DNA of 7,933 nucleotides from Clostridiales bacterium (GTDB taxonomy: Bacteria; Bacillota; Clostridia; Oscillospirales; CAG-272): assembly GCA_012511425.1 (NCBI GenBank), contig JAAZGC010000158.1:1-7933 (forward strand), read 5' to 3'. Below, piece by piece: positions 1-5,851 of the stretch. The position numbers and the translations under genes are program-made. The first letter of the stretch is position 1. Each line of letters opens with the position of its first letter. Under the pieces are notes generated by a model. It had not been told where the DNA came from and did not search any database. It saw only the letters and a program-made list of their open reading frames with translations.

Positions 1-71
1 GAAAGCGACTCGTTGTAGTCGTTAACCCTGCCGTCGAGCTTCTTTGCGAAGCGTCCCGCCCACATTGCCAT
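1..71 (-). CDS. argH: Argininosuccinate lyase, N-terminal 23 codons (runs off left edge)
   Basis: Only the first 23 codons lie in the window. The translation opens MAMWAGRFAKKLDGRVNDYN. The WAGRF segment followed by a K-x-x-D and a short N-D-Y/F-N-x-S stretch is the characteristic amino end of argininosuccinate lyase. That enzyme splits argininosuccinate into arginine and fumarate in the cytoplasm, the last step of arginine synthesis. The start could be the ATG at 69-71 or the second ATG at 63-65, since both are in frame. A GGAAGGA-type ribosome-binding site at 83-89 lies about 11 nt before the first ATG and about 17 nt before the second, which favours the first. It follows argG by 99 nt on the same strand, the usual argGH order. 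Catalytic residues lie outside the window, so the assignment rests on the N-terminal signature plus context. Confidence 0.86.
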   Translation of the reverse strand, partial: MAMWAGRFAKKLDGRVNDYNESL

Positions 72-103
72 AAAAAAGCTGATCCTTCCGTATAAAAGCT
101 GTG

Positions 104-144
104 CCGCGCGGTCCGCTTAAACAATGTTTATCGCAATCGCGCGG
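104..144 (-). repeat. Nested inverted repeats in the argG-argH gap
   Basis: Two perfect inverted repeats are nested in the 99-nt gap. The outer arms are CCGCGCG (104-110) and CGCGCGG (138-144). Inside them lie TAAAC (118-122) and GTTTA (126-130) around a 3-nt loop. In the transcript the outer arms would make a 7-bp GC-only stem. No T-run follows on the argH side, so this does not look like an intrinsic terminator. It could be an RNA-processing or stability element between the two cistrons, but no function is shown. Confidence 0.45.
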
Positions 145-170
145 TATATTTATTTGGGGTAAACCGCCGT

Positions 171-1391
171 TCAGTCGTTCTTTCTTTTTTCGTCGAGCAC
201 GGCTTTGACCCAGATCGGGAGACCGTAAAGGTTTATGAAACCGCCGGCATCCGCCTGGTTATATACTTTATCCTGGTCGAAGGTGGCGACTTCGGCATCG
301 TAAAGGCTGTATGGGGAGGTTGTCGACAAAAGGATAATATTGCCCTTGTAAAGCTTGAGCTTAACGTCTCCGGTGCAGGTTTCCTGCGTTGCGTCGACAA
401 AAGCGGAAAGCGCTTCGCGCAGCGGGGTGAACCATTTTCCGAAGTAAACGAGTTCCGCGAAGCGGTGGCTGAGAATCTGCTTCTCGTGCATCGTATCCCG
501 GTCGAGGGTGAGGGTCTCGAGCGCTTCATGCGCTTTATAGAGTATCGTTCCTCCCGGAGTTTCGTAAACTCCGCGGCTTTTCATACCGACGAGACGGTTT
601 TCAACCATATCGAGTATGCCGATGCCGTTTTCTCCTCCGAGTTTGTTAAGTTTTGCCATGAGCTCGAGAGAACCCAACTCTTCTCCGTCGACGGCGGTCG
701 GAATTCCCTTTTCGAAATGAATTGTTACATAAGTGGGCTTATCCGGCGCTTTTTCCGGAGTAACCGACATTTCAAGTATCTTGTCGTAATTCGGCTCATT
801 AGCCGGATTTTCGAGGTCAAGTCCTTCATGGGAAAGGTGCCAGAGGTTCTTATCTTTCGAATAGTTGGTTTCCCGGTTTATCTTAAGCGGAATGTGATGC
901 GCCTCAGCGTAATCTATCTCATTGCTGCGGGACTTCATATCCCAGATACGCCAGGGAGCGATAATCTTCATAAACGGGGCAAACGCTTTGATTGTCAGCT
1001 CGAAGCGGACCTGATCGTTTCCTTTGCCGGTGCAGCCGTGACAGATGGCGTCGGCACCCTCGGCTTTTGCTATTTCGACTATCCTTTTTGCGATAATCGG
1101 ACGGGCAAAGCTGGTGCCCAGAAGATACTGATTTTCGTATTTCGCGCCGGCTTTAAGGGTCGGGTATATATACTCTTCGATGAATTCACGGCGCATATCC
1201 TCGATATAAAGCTTTGATGCGCCGGTCTTTAATGCTTTTTCCTCCAGCCCGTCGAGTTCGTCGGCCTGACCGACATCGACGGATACGGCGATGACCTCGC
1301 AGCCCTCGTAATTTTCTTTGAGCCACGGGATTATAACGGAGGTATCAAGACCTCCCGAATATGCGAGTACGATTTTTTTAATGTCAGACAT
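171..1391 (-). CDS. argG: Argininosuccinate synthase
   Basis: This 406-aa cytoplasmic enzyme joins citrulline and aspartate with ATP to give argininosuccinate, the penultimate step of arginine synthesis. The N-terminal nucleotide-binding domain carries the PP-loop motif AYSGGLDTS at residues 10-18. The family block TSFARPIIAK (residues 93-102) and the strongly conserved GKGNDQVRFE (122-131) follow, then APWR at 145-148 and the NLWHLSHEG block near 182-190. The length matches the roughly 400-residue family, and both the nucleotide-binding and the synthetase domains appear complete. The ATG at 1389-1391 is preceded by GGGAAGG (1402-1408) about 10 nt upstream. A near-consensus promoter sits just upstream at 1429-1457, giving a leader of roughly 30 nt. 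argH follows on the same strand, so the two are probably co-transcribed. No frameshift or missing motif was seen. Confidence 0.98.
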   Translation of the reverse strand: MSDIKKIVLAYSGGLDTSVIIPWLKENYEGCEVIAVSVDVGQADELDGLEEKALKTGASKLYIEDMRREFIEEYIYPTLKAGAKYENQYLLGTSFARPIIAKRIVEIAKAEGADAICHGCTGKGNDQVRFELTIKAFAPFMKIIAPWRIWDMKSRSNEIDYAEAHHIPLKINRETNYSKDKNLWHLSHEGLDLENPANEPNYDKILEMSVTPEKAPDKPTYVTIHFEKGIPTAVDGEELGSLELMAKLNKLGGENGIGILDMVENRLVGMKSRGVYETPGGTILYKAHEALETLTLDRDTMHEKQILSHRFAELVYFGKWFTPLREALSAFVDATQETCTGDVKLKLYKGNIILLSTTSPYSLYDAEVATFDQDKVYNQADAGGFINLYGLPIWVKAVLDEKRKND

Positions 1392-1428
1392 CCGGATGTA
1401 ACCTTCCCTGAAAATAGAATGTTAATAT

Positions 1429-1457
1429 ATTATACCGCATTTTTATGTACATTTCAA
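1429..1457 (-). promoter_or_regulatory. Sigma-A-type promoter of argG(H)
   Basis: On the minus strand TTGAAA (1452-1457) and TATAAT (1429-1434) are separated by exactly 17 bp. The -10 is perfect and the -35 matches five of six consensus bases. Transcription would start near 1422, about 30 nt before the argG start codon. This placement makes argG independently transcribed from the ABC transporter operon upstream. Confidence 0.82.
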
Positions 1458-1476
1458 GTATTATTTCGGCATAATA

Positions 1477-1490
1477 TGTATATTTATGCA
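1477..1490 (-). promoter_or_regulatory. Candidate ArgR (ARG box) operator upstream of argG
   Basis: The minus strand reads TGCATAAATATACA, ending 19 bp upstream of the argG -35. It departs at one position from the core ARG-box pattern TGMATWWWWATKCA known for ArgR/AhrC arginine repressors. A weaker relative, TACATAAAAATGCG (1436-1449), lies inside the promoter spacer and agrees with that core at 11 of 14 positions. The centres are 41 bp apart, about four helical turns. The surroundings are AT-rich, so chance resemblance is possible and the call stays tentative. Confidence 0.38.
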
Positions 1491-1539
1491 AGTCTGCTTT
1501 TGTGCGGATTGCTCATCTGCGCTGAAGTCGGAGCACATT

Positions 1540-1553
1540 CGGCTGGTCAGCCG
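1540..1553. repeat. Short palindrome downstream of the GH29-like gene
   Basis: CGGCTGGTCAGCCG is an inverted repeat of two 6-nt arms around GT. It sits about 40 nt after the stop codon of the GH29-like gene. No T-run follows on the minus strand, so it is a poor match to an intrinsic terminator. It is the strongest hairpin I could find in the 202-nt gap between that gene and argG. The rest of the gap holds the argG promoter and AT-rich sequence. Confidence 0.35.
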
Positions 1554-1593
1554 CGAAGAACATATAAAATCGGGTTTGATCTGCATTGTATTA

Positions 1594-2526
1594 TTATTCA
1601 ACAGCTATCCGTTTCAGGGCTTCAAGCTGTTCCGGATCATAACGGCCGTCACGCCATACGGGAATGTCGATAGTCACCGCTCCGCCTGCTTTGTTTACCT
1701 TGTTTACATAAATGTTTAAATATTCACCGCTGCGATTGACGCCGGGTCGGCACCACTCCCCCTGAGAGCTGCCGGAAGTCGATTTCCCGAGCGGGGCTAA
1801 GATGTGAGCCTGCGCGCCGTTTATATATCGCGATTCGGGTATATAAACAAAGTCATTGAATTCGCCGCAGGTGAAATCTTCGTCTTTATAGTGCTTTATC
1901 AGAGTTTCCTTTACTCCATTGTTGAAAGCGGCGGCGGCTTCGGAATTCCCAGCCTTTATCGCGTTGAAATACGGCTCTAAAGTCTCTTGGGTATAGTCGA
2001 AATAGTCATAGCAGCCGTCGACCCACCAGCCTTTTACCTTATCTTTATAACGCAGCGCGTATTCTTCCAAAACCGCCGCCCATTTCTTTGAAAAATCGAG
2101 GGAAACGTTTTTCCGCGGGGGCAAAAATCCGAACCTGGCTCCGATTATTTCGTCTGCATAGGGACCGTCGCCGGTATAATAAAGGTAAAGGTCGATGCCG
2201 TATTTGTCGAGTGACCTGATCAGATCGGCAATGAGGTCTCTTTTGCTGCAGGCTTCTCCCGGAGCTGTTCCGGCGATTTCATTATATGTCCTGTTGGGCG
2301 CTGCCATATACTTATTTCCCTGCATGACGGTAAAGAACAGATAGCCGGCGCCGACTTCATGGAGCTGAGATGCCATAAGATCGGTATCGAGTTCTTCGGT
2401 ACAGCTACTCCAATCGGTTTCTCCCCTGCCCATATTTGCGGGATTAGAGGGATTGTTTACCGTCCCATATAAATAATGGTTGAAAACGCCCCAGCGCTTT
2501 TTATAGAGATTCTCCGCTCCGTTCAT
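1594..2526 (-). CDS. GH29-like (alpha-L-fucosidase-related) TIM-barrel protein, atypical active site
   Basis: A 310-aa protein with no signal peptide or membrane segment, so probably cytoplasmic. Several blocks follow the order of the GH29 alpha-L-fucosidase barrel. RWGVFNHYLYG (residues 11-21) resembles the family's KFGIFIHWG. GAGYLFFTVMQGNKYM (59-74) occupies the place of the usual strand ending in KHHDGF. RDLIADLIRSLDKYGIDLYLYYTGD (96-120) matches the helix-strand ending in YYS. GWWVDG (166-171) resembles the strand carrying the nucleophile Asp, here D170. GGAVTIDIPVWRDGRYDPEQ (281-300) resembles the closing GGNLLLNIGP-DG-PPEQ. The His-His pair that binds the sugar in classical members is absent, and there is no C-terminal beta-sandwich, since typical members exceed 400 residues. 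Activity is therefore uncertain. The start is ATG 2524-2526, with AAGGAG 9 nt upstream. An in-frame TTG at 2550 overlaps that site and is unlikely to be used. It lies 25 nt after the ABC ATPase in the same operon. Confidence 0.72.
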   Translation of the reverse strand: MNGAENLYKKRWGVFNHYLYGTVNNPSNPANMGRGETDWSSCTEELDTDLMASQLHEVGAGYLFFTVMQGNKYMAAPNRTYNEIAGTAPGEACSKRDLIADLIRSLDKYGIDLYLYYTGDGPYADEIIGARFGFLPPRKNVSLDFSKKWAAVLEEYALRYKDKVKGWWVDGCYDYFDYTQETLEPYFNAIKAGNSEAAAAFNNGVKETLIKHYKDEDFTCGEFNDFVYIPESRYINGAQAHILAPLGKSTSGSSQGEWCRPGVNRSGEYLNIYVNKVNKAGGAVTIDIPVWRDGRYDPEQLEALKRIAVE

Positions 2527-2535
2527 TTTCGAATG

Positions 2536-2541
2536 CTCCTT
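2536..2541 (-). promoter_or_regulatory. Ribosome-binding site that fixes the GH29-like gene start
   Basis: AAGGAG on the minus strand ends 9 nt before the ATG at 2524-2526. The longer in-frame reading from TTG 2550 and ATG 2547 would translate through this site and adds only eight residues without family similarity. The shorter 310-aa product is therefore preferred. Confidence 0.8.
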
Positions 2542-2551
2542 TTTCATCAAT

Positions 2552-3244
2552 TCAAATGGCTTTATTGTCTTTATACAGTTCGAGTCCGCCGTTATCCATT
2601 ATATATATCTTATCGGCCTTTTCGGCAATCGATATATCGTGGGTTACCATTACAATTGTCTGCCCGATGACTTCCCGGGTCTTCAGAAGAAGATCAAGAA
2701 CTTCATCCGCGTTTGCCCGGTCAAGATTTCCGGTCGGCTCGTCGGCAAACAGAACCTGCGGCCGGTTAATCATTGCCCTCGCTATCGCAACGCGCTGCTG
2801 CTGACCGCCCGACAGCTCCGACGGGAGGTGGTTCAGTCTGTCGGATATTTTCAGGGTGGTTATCAGTTTTTTGAGGTGTTCTTCGAAATGGAATTCTTCC
2901 TTATTGCACATGACTGTAGGTATCATGATGTTTTCGAGGGCGGTAAGCTGAGGAATCAGGTTATGCTTCTGAAAGACCATCCCGATAAACTGTCCCCGGA
3001 AGCGATTCAGCTCATCCTGCGGCATTTCGGTGATGTCGTTGCCTCGTATCTTCACATGACCGTAATCGGGGCGGATAAGCCCCGCCATGACGTGAAGGAA
3101 GGTGCTTTTTCCGGAGCCGGAAGAGCCCATTATTGCGACGAACTCCCCGTCTTCGACTTTAAGGCTTGCGCGATTGACGGCATATATGACTTCGTCATAC
3201 TGACGGTATTGCTTTATTACGTTTTCAGCCTGCAATATAAGCAT
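2552..3244 (-). CDS. ABC transporter ATP-binding protein (MacB/LolD/Bce-type)
   Basis: This 230-aa cytoplasmic ATPase powers the FtsX-type permease encoded just upstream. Every motif of an active ABC ATPase is present. Walker A is GSSGSGKS at residues 40-47, the Q-loop is FQ at 91-92, the signature is LSGGQ at 144-148, Walker B is VLFADE at 164-169 with the catalytic Glu169, and the switch His is at 202. The sequence around SELSGGQQQRVAIARAM and DEPTGNLD is typical of the MacB/LolD/BceA group, which pair with FtsX-domain permeases for lipoprotein handling, peptide export or antibiotic-peptide resistance rather than importing small solutes. The start is ATG 3242-3244, with AAGAGG at 3253-3258 eight nt upstream. 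A longer in-frame reading exists to 3400 but runs through the 3' end of the permease gene and lacks similarity. It lies 17 nt after the permease stop. The substrate is unknown. Confidence 0.94.
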   Translation of the reverse strand: MLILQAENVIKQYRQYDEVIYAVNRASLKVEDGEFVAIMGSSGSGKSTFLHVMAGLIRPDYGHVKIRGNDITEMPQDELNRFRGQFIGMVFQKHNLIPQLTALENIMIPTVMCNKEEFHFEEHLKKLITTLKISDRLNHLPSELSGGQQQRVAIARAMINRPQVLFADEPTGNLDRANADEVLDLLLKTREVIGQTIVMVTHDISIAEKADKIYIMDNGGLELYKDNKAI

Positions 3245-3252
3245 TTCAATTA

Positions 3253-3258
3253 CCTCTT
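3253..3258 (-). promoter_or_regulatory. Ribosome-binding site of the ABC ATPase
   Basis: AAGAGG on the minus strand, 8 nt before ATG 3242-3244, lies between the permease stop at 3262 and the ATPase start. It decides for the 230-aa product over a 282-residue in-frame extension. Confidence 0.78.
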
Positions 3259-3261
3259 TTT

Positions 3262-5505
3262 TCAGACGGATTCGGTTTCGGCCAATATGTCGGAAGGCTC
3301 CTGTTTTACCTCTTTGCTTTTCAGATAGAGAATATATGGCACCATCGAAGAAGCGACGGCGGATACCAGAGTGAGCAGCAAAGCCGCCGCCAGAGCCCAT
3401 ACGGGTATCACAAACGGGTATCTTATCGTTTCTCTGTAGAACATCGGCAGGACGACATTTGTCAGGTAATAAATTCCTTTCAGCGCCAGCCAGTCCATAA
3501 TCACGCAGAACAGAATTCCCAGTACTGCGCTGAAAACCGCGTCTATTACATATATCCTTTTTATTTCTCCTTCGGTAGAACCGAAAGCCTGGAGGATATC
3601 GAATTCATTTTCGCGCTTTTTATAGTAAAGTATCTGCGAAAACAGCCAGATAAGAGGTGTGCCGATAACCACCAATGATGCGACTGCGGCATAAGTCCCC
3701 GGCTTCTGCTTTGAGCTTTCGACCTTGTAATCCATCGATTGCTCGAGGTTGCGGACAGTTGCGCCGTTATAATATCCGGCGTATTCTCTCAGGCTGTCAT
3801 AGATTGCGCGTGTTGTCTCGACATCGGTGTTTTTGTCGATATAAAGTGAGGCGGATTTATAGCTGACTTCCATTCCGGTCAGATCGTAAAAGGCTTTGTC
3901 CGACATATATATATTCATGCCGGTTATCGTTACGTCATCATTCAAAACAGCGCAGATTGTATACTCCTCATAACCAAACCTGTAAAACCTGAACTGTTCC
4001 CTTAAAAGCTCAAGCCCGGTGAACATACCGTCGATTTCCTTGATCTTGCCGGTGTTTTTTGCGATAAGCACCTTATCGCCCGGATTAAAATCAAAACCGT
4101 AAGTGTTTTTAATCGAATCGGATATTATTATATTGCGGTCTGATGACAGTATTCCGGAAAGATCGCCCTCAAAGCTGCCCTTTCCGAGGATACCGACCGT
4201 TTCTTCATCGCCGGGATGATAAAGAACGAAGTTTGTCGCCGCCATATCCGGATGAGCTTCGTCATATATTACTTCCGAAGTTTTCACATTCGGCTTAGAG
4301 AACAGGACGTGCGACTTTATCTCGTCCGCGCGGCAGCTGAAATTCTTTTCGATGCCGGTTATTCCCTCGATTTCGGAGAGTTCTTTATATTCTGTCGAAG
4401 TATATGAATTATTCGATCCGAAGTTGAACATAAACTGCGGCATATCGAGGCTTACGGAATATGCTTTCTCGTACGAAAGGAAGGCTCCGCAGATGAAAAT
4501 GGCGGTAAAGACAACCGCTGCCGCCGTTTGTTTGACATAATATCTTCTGAATCGCCAGAGACCGGCAAATTCGTACACCAGCGGATATTTCTTTTTGTGA
4601 AAATCAAAGGATTTTCTCGGTGATACGACAAGATTAGAGTTGTCTTCCGCCAGCAGCGCTCTCATTGTCTCCTGCCGCGAAAAGCGGAGCATCGGGAGGG
4701 TAACCGAAGTCAGGGTTATTATAAGCGAAAAGAGCAGCACTTTGAAAATCCCAAAAAAATGAAATGTAAATCCGGAGCCTCCCGCCGAATAAATTATCAG
4801 ATCTATCAGGGCGGCGATGATACAGGATGGGATGAAAGTGATAAAGTTTATTATCAGCATCTCCCAGGCTGCGGTGCTGAAAAGCTTTTTGAAATCGGCG
4901 CCGAAGGTCATGTAAATACCGTAAGTAAAGCTGTAGTGATTAAGCCTTATCGAATACAGATTCATCATGAAGTATACCGAAACCGCGGTCAGTATCGCGG
5001 CAAAAGCGAGATAATAAAACGCGCTTTGAATCCGGTAGCTTTCATAGCTCATCATCGGCGAGGCGGAGACTCTGAATCCTTCTTTTGAAAGAGAGGAGAG
5101 CTCGTCATAATACCTTGACTGAAATTCGGCCAATGCCGAATCTTTATCTCCGACGAATTTTATATAAATGTCATATCTTCTGTCATAACTGCCTTCTTCG
5201 GCTCTCGGCGTTTCTCTTACCAGATCAAAAATATGTTCGTCGCCGAAAACTGTCATCGTGTCGTTCACAAGCGTCAGCCGCTGCTGTTCGTTCAGGTCGA
5301 TGAACATTAAATCGTAATCATATACTTCGGAAATAATGCCGTATTCAAGCTTGTTGTTGCGGTCGTTTGAAAACGTTACTATTCCGTACATGGTCTGTAT
5401 CACGAGCATCGCAATGAAAAAACTTACATACTGCCTTAAATGAAAGAAGACGCCTTTCCAGGCAAGGCTTATGTTTCTTCTGAGATATTCAATTATGTAT
5501 TCCAT
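3262..5505 (-). CDS. FtsX/MacB-type ABC transporter permease with two large extracellular domains
   Basis: A 747-aa integral membrane protein. Reading hydrophobic stretches by eye gives eight membrane segments in two sets of four: about 26-45, 162-185, 216-239, 251-272, then 327-345, 605-627, 653-675 and 700-727. The two long hydrophilic stretches, about 46-160 and 346-604, would lie outside the membrane. Two FtsX-like cores are visible. One is near 187-220, with FGADFKKLF. A clearer one is RENEFDILQAFGSTEGEIKR at 631-650, the usual R-x-x-E-(5-6)-G pattern followed by a membrane helix. Such permeases act with MacB/LolD/Bce-type ATPases on peptides, lipoproteins or cell-wall-active compounds. 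Their job is often mechanotransmission or release rather than classical import, and here the substrate is unknown. The start ATG 5503-5505 follows a strong GGGAGGAG site. The gene is first in an operon with the ATPase (17 nt later) and the GH29-like gene. Unlike classic BceB (ten segments, one external domain), the layout is symmetrical 4+4. Confidence 0.88.
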   Translation of the reverse strand: MEYIIEYLRRNISLAWKGVFFHLRQYVSFFIAMLVIQTMYGIVTFSNDRNNKLEYGIISEVYDYDLMFIDLNEQQRLTLVNDTMTVFGDEHIFDLVRETPRAEEGSYDRRYDIYIKFVGDKDSALAEFQSRYYDELSSLSKEGFRVSASPMMSYESYRIQSAFYYLAFAAILTAVSVYFMMNLYSIRLNHYSFTYGIYMTFGADFKKLFSTAAWEMLIINFITFIPSCIIAALIDLIIYSAGGSGFTFHFFGIFKVLLFSLIITLTSVTLPMLRFSRQETMRALLAEDNSNLVVSPRKSFDFHKKKYPLVYEFAGLWRFRRYYVKQTAAAVVFTAIFICGAFLSYEKAYSVSLDMPQFMFNFGSNNSYTSTEYKELSEIEGITGIEKNFSCRADEIKSHVLFSKPNVKTSEVIYDEAHPDMAATNFVLYHPGDEETVGILGKGSFEGDLSGILSSDRNIIISDSIKNTYGFDFNPGDKVLIAKNTGKIKEIDGMFTGLELLREQFRFYRFGYEEYTICAVLNDDVTITGMNIYMSDKAFYDLTGMEVSYKSASLYIDKNTDVETTRAIYDSLREYAGYYNGATVRNLEQSMDYKVESSKQKPGTYAAVASLVVIGTPLIWLFSQILYYKKRENEFDILQAFGSTEGEIKRIYVIDAVFSAVLGILFCVIMDWLALKGIYYLTNVVLPMFYRETIRYPFVIPVWALAAALLLTLVSAVASSMVPYILYLKSKEVKQEPSDILAETESV

Positions 5506-5510
5506 ATTGA

Positions 5511-5519
5511 TCTCCTCCC
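5511..5519 (-). promoter_or_regulatory. Strong ribosome-binding site of the permease gene
   Basis: GGGAGGAGA on the minus strand is nearly fully complementary to the 16S rRNA tail and lies about 5-6 nt before ATG 5503-5505. It supports this start and suggests efficient translation of the first operon gene. Confidence 0.82.
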
Positions 5520-5576
5520 GTTAAAACAAAAGCTCATATTGCACCCTTCAAAGAGTCAGAATATTGTTACATACTG

Positions 5577-5605
5577 ATTATACCGCCGAAAGATGATGAT
5601 TTCAA
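5577..5605 (-). promoter_or_regulatory. Sigma-A-type promoter of the permease-ATPase-GH29-like operon
   Basis: On the minus strand TTGAAA (5600-5605) and TATAAT (5577-5582) are spaced by 17 bp. Transcription would begin near 5570, giving a leader of about 65 nt. The promoter is close to consensus, so the operon does not need an activator by sequence alone. No clear operator repeat was recognised beside it. Like the argG promoter, it has GCGG directly before the -10. Confidence 0.78.
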
Positions 5606-5671
5606 CGGTTTTTGATTTATCAGAGATTGAATTTTTATTTAATTTGCGGATGAATGACTGTTATTATCCGC

Positions 5672-5700
5672 TTGACTTTTTCAGATAAAAATAGTATAAT
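5672..5700 (+). promoter_or_regulatory. Sigma-A-type promoter of the thiT leader
   Basis: TTGACT (5672-5677) and TATAAT (5695-5700) are separated by 17 bp. Initiation near 5707 would place the TPP aptamer about 32 nt into the transcript and give a leader of roughly 218 nt before thiT. The promoter diverges from that of the ABC operon; the two -35 boxes are about 66 bp apart. The 66-bp stretch between them (5606-5671) is AT-rich and shows nothing I can name. Confidence 0.85.
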
Positions 5701-5727
5701 ATATATACCGCATTGGCGATAAAAAAA

Positions 5728-5739
5728 CTGAATATTCAG
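5728..5739. repeat. Perfect 12-bp palindrome before the TPP aptamer
   Basis: CTGAATATTCAG is a perfect palindrome, preceded on the plus strand by seven A residues (5721-5727). It lies about 21 nt downstream of the predicted transcription start. Its right half may contribute to helix P1 of the riboswitch. On the opposite strand it reads as a weak AT-rich hairpin followed by seven T. Confidence 0.45.
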
Positions 5740-5833
5740 GGGTGCCCGACAAGAATCGGCTGAGAAGAGCGATGGCGTAAGCCTGCCGCGAAAACCCTTT
5801 GAACCTGATATGGATAATACCGGCGCAGGGAGA
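5739..5833 (+). ncRNA. TPP riboswitch aptamer (THI element)
   Basis: The conserved parts of the THI element appear in order: GGGGTGCCC at 5739-5747, CTGAGA at 5760-5765, ACCCTTTGAACCTGAT at 5794-5809, TGGATAAT at 5811-5818, and GCGCAGGGA at 5823-5831. The variable P3 arm holds a small GGC-GTAA-GCC hairpin at 5774-5783. The aptamer binds thiamine pyrophosphate. It lies upstream of thiT on the same strand and is followed by a terminator-like hairpin at 5852-5904. TPP binding should therefore lower thiT expression. The basal P1 helix is not obvious; only TTC (5735-5737) with GAA (5832-5834) stands out by eye. Confidence 0.95.
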
Positions 5834-5851
5834 AACCGAAAATATATAATT

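Noticed and set aside
465..1217. A 250-codon open frame on the plus strand
   Set aside because: It lies wholly antisense to argG, whose protein is full length and unmistakable. The translation shows no family features and no ribosome-binding site was seen.
1419..1719. Two short overlapping plus-strand frames (84 and 77 codons)
   Set aside because: They overlap the argG promoter and the 3' end of the GH29-like gene on the other strand, and neither has a convincing ribosome-binding site.
2527..2550. TTG start adding eight residues to the GH29-like protein
   Set aside because: The added codons contain the AAGGAG ribosome-binding site for the ATG at 2526, and no site precedes the TTG at a suitable distance.
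2639..3328. A 229-codon open frame on the plus strand
   Set aside because: It is antisense to the ABC ATPase, which has all its motifs intact, and to the end of the permease gene. It has no recognisable domain.
3245..3400. A 52-residue N-terminal extension of the ABC ATPase
   Set aside because: The extension runs through the 3' end of the permease gene in another frame, lacks similarity to ATPases, and a good ribosome-binding site sits directly before the ATG at 3244.
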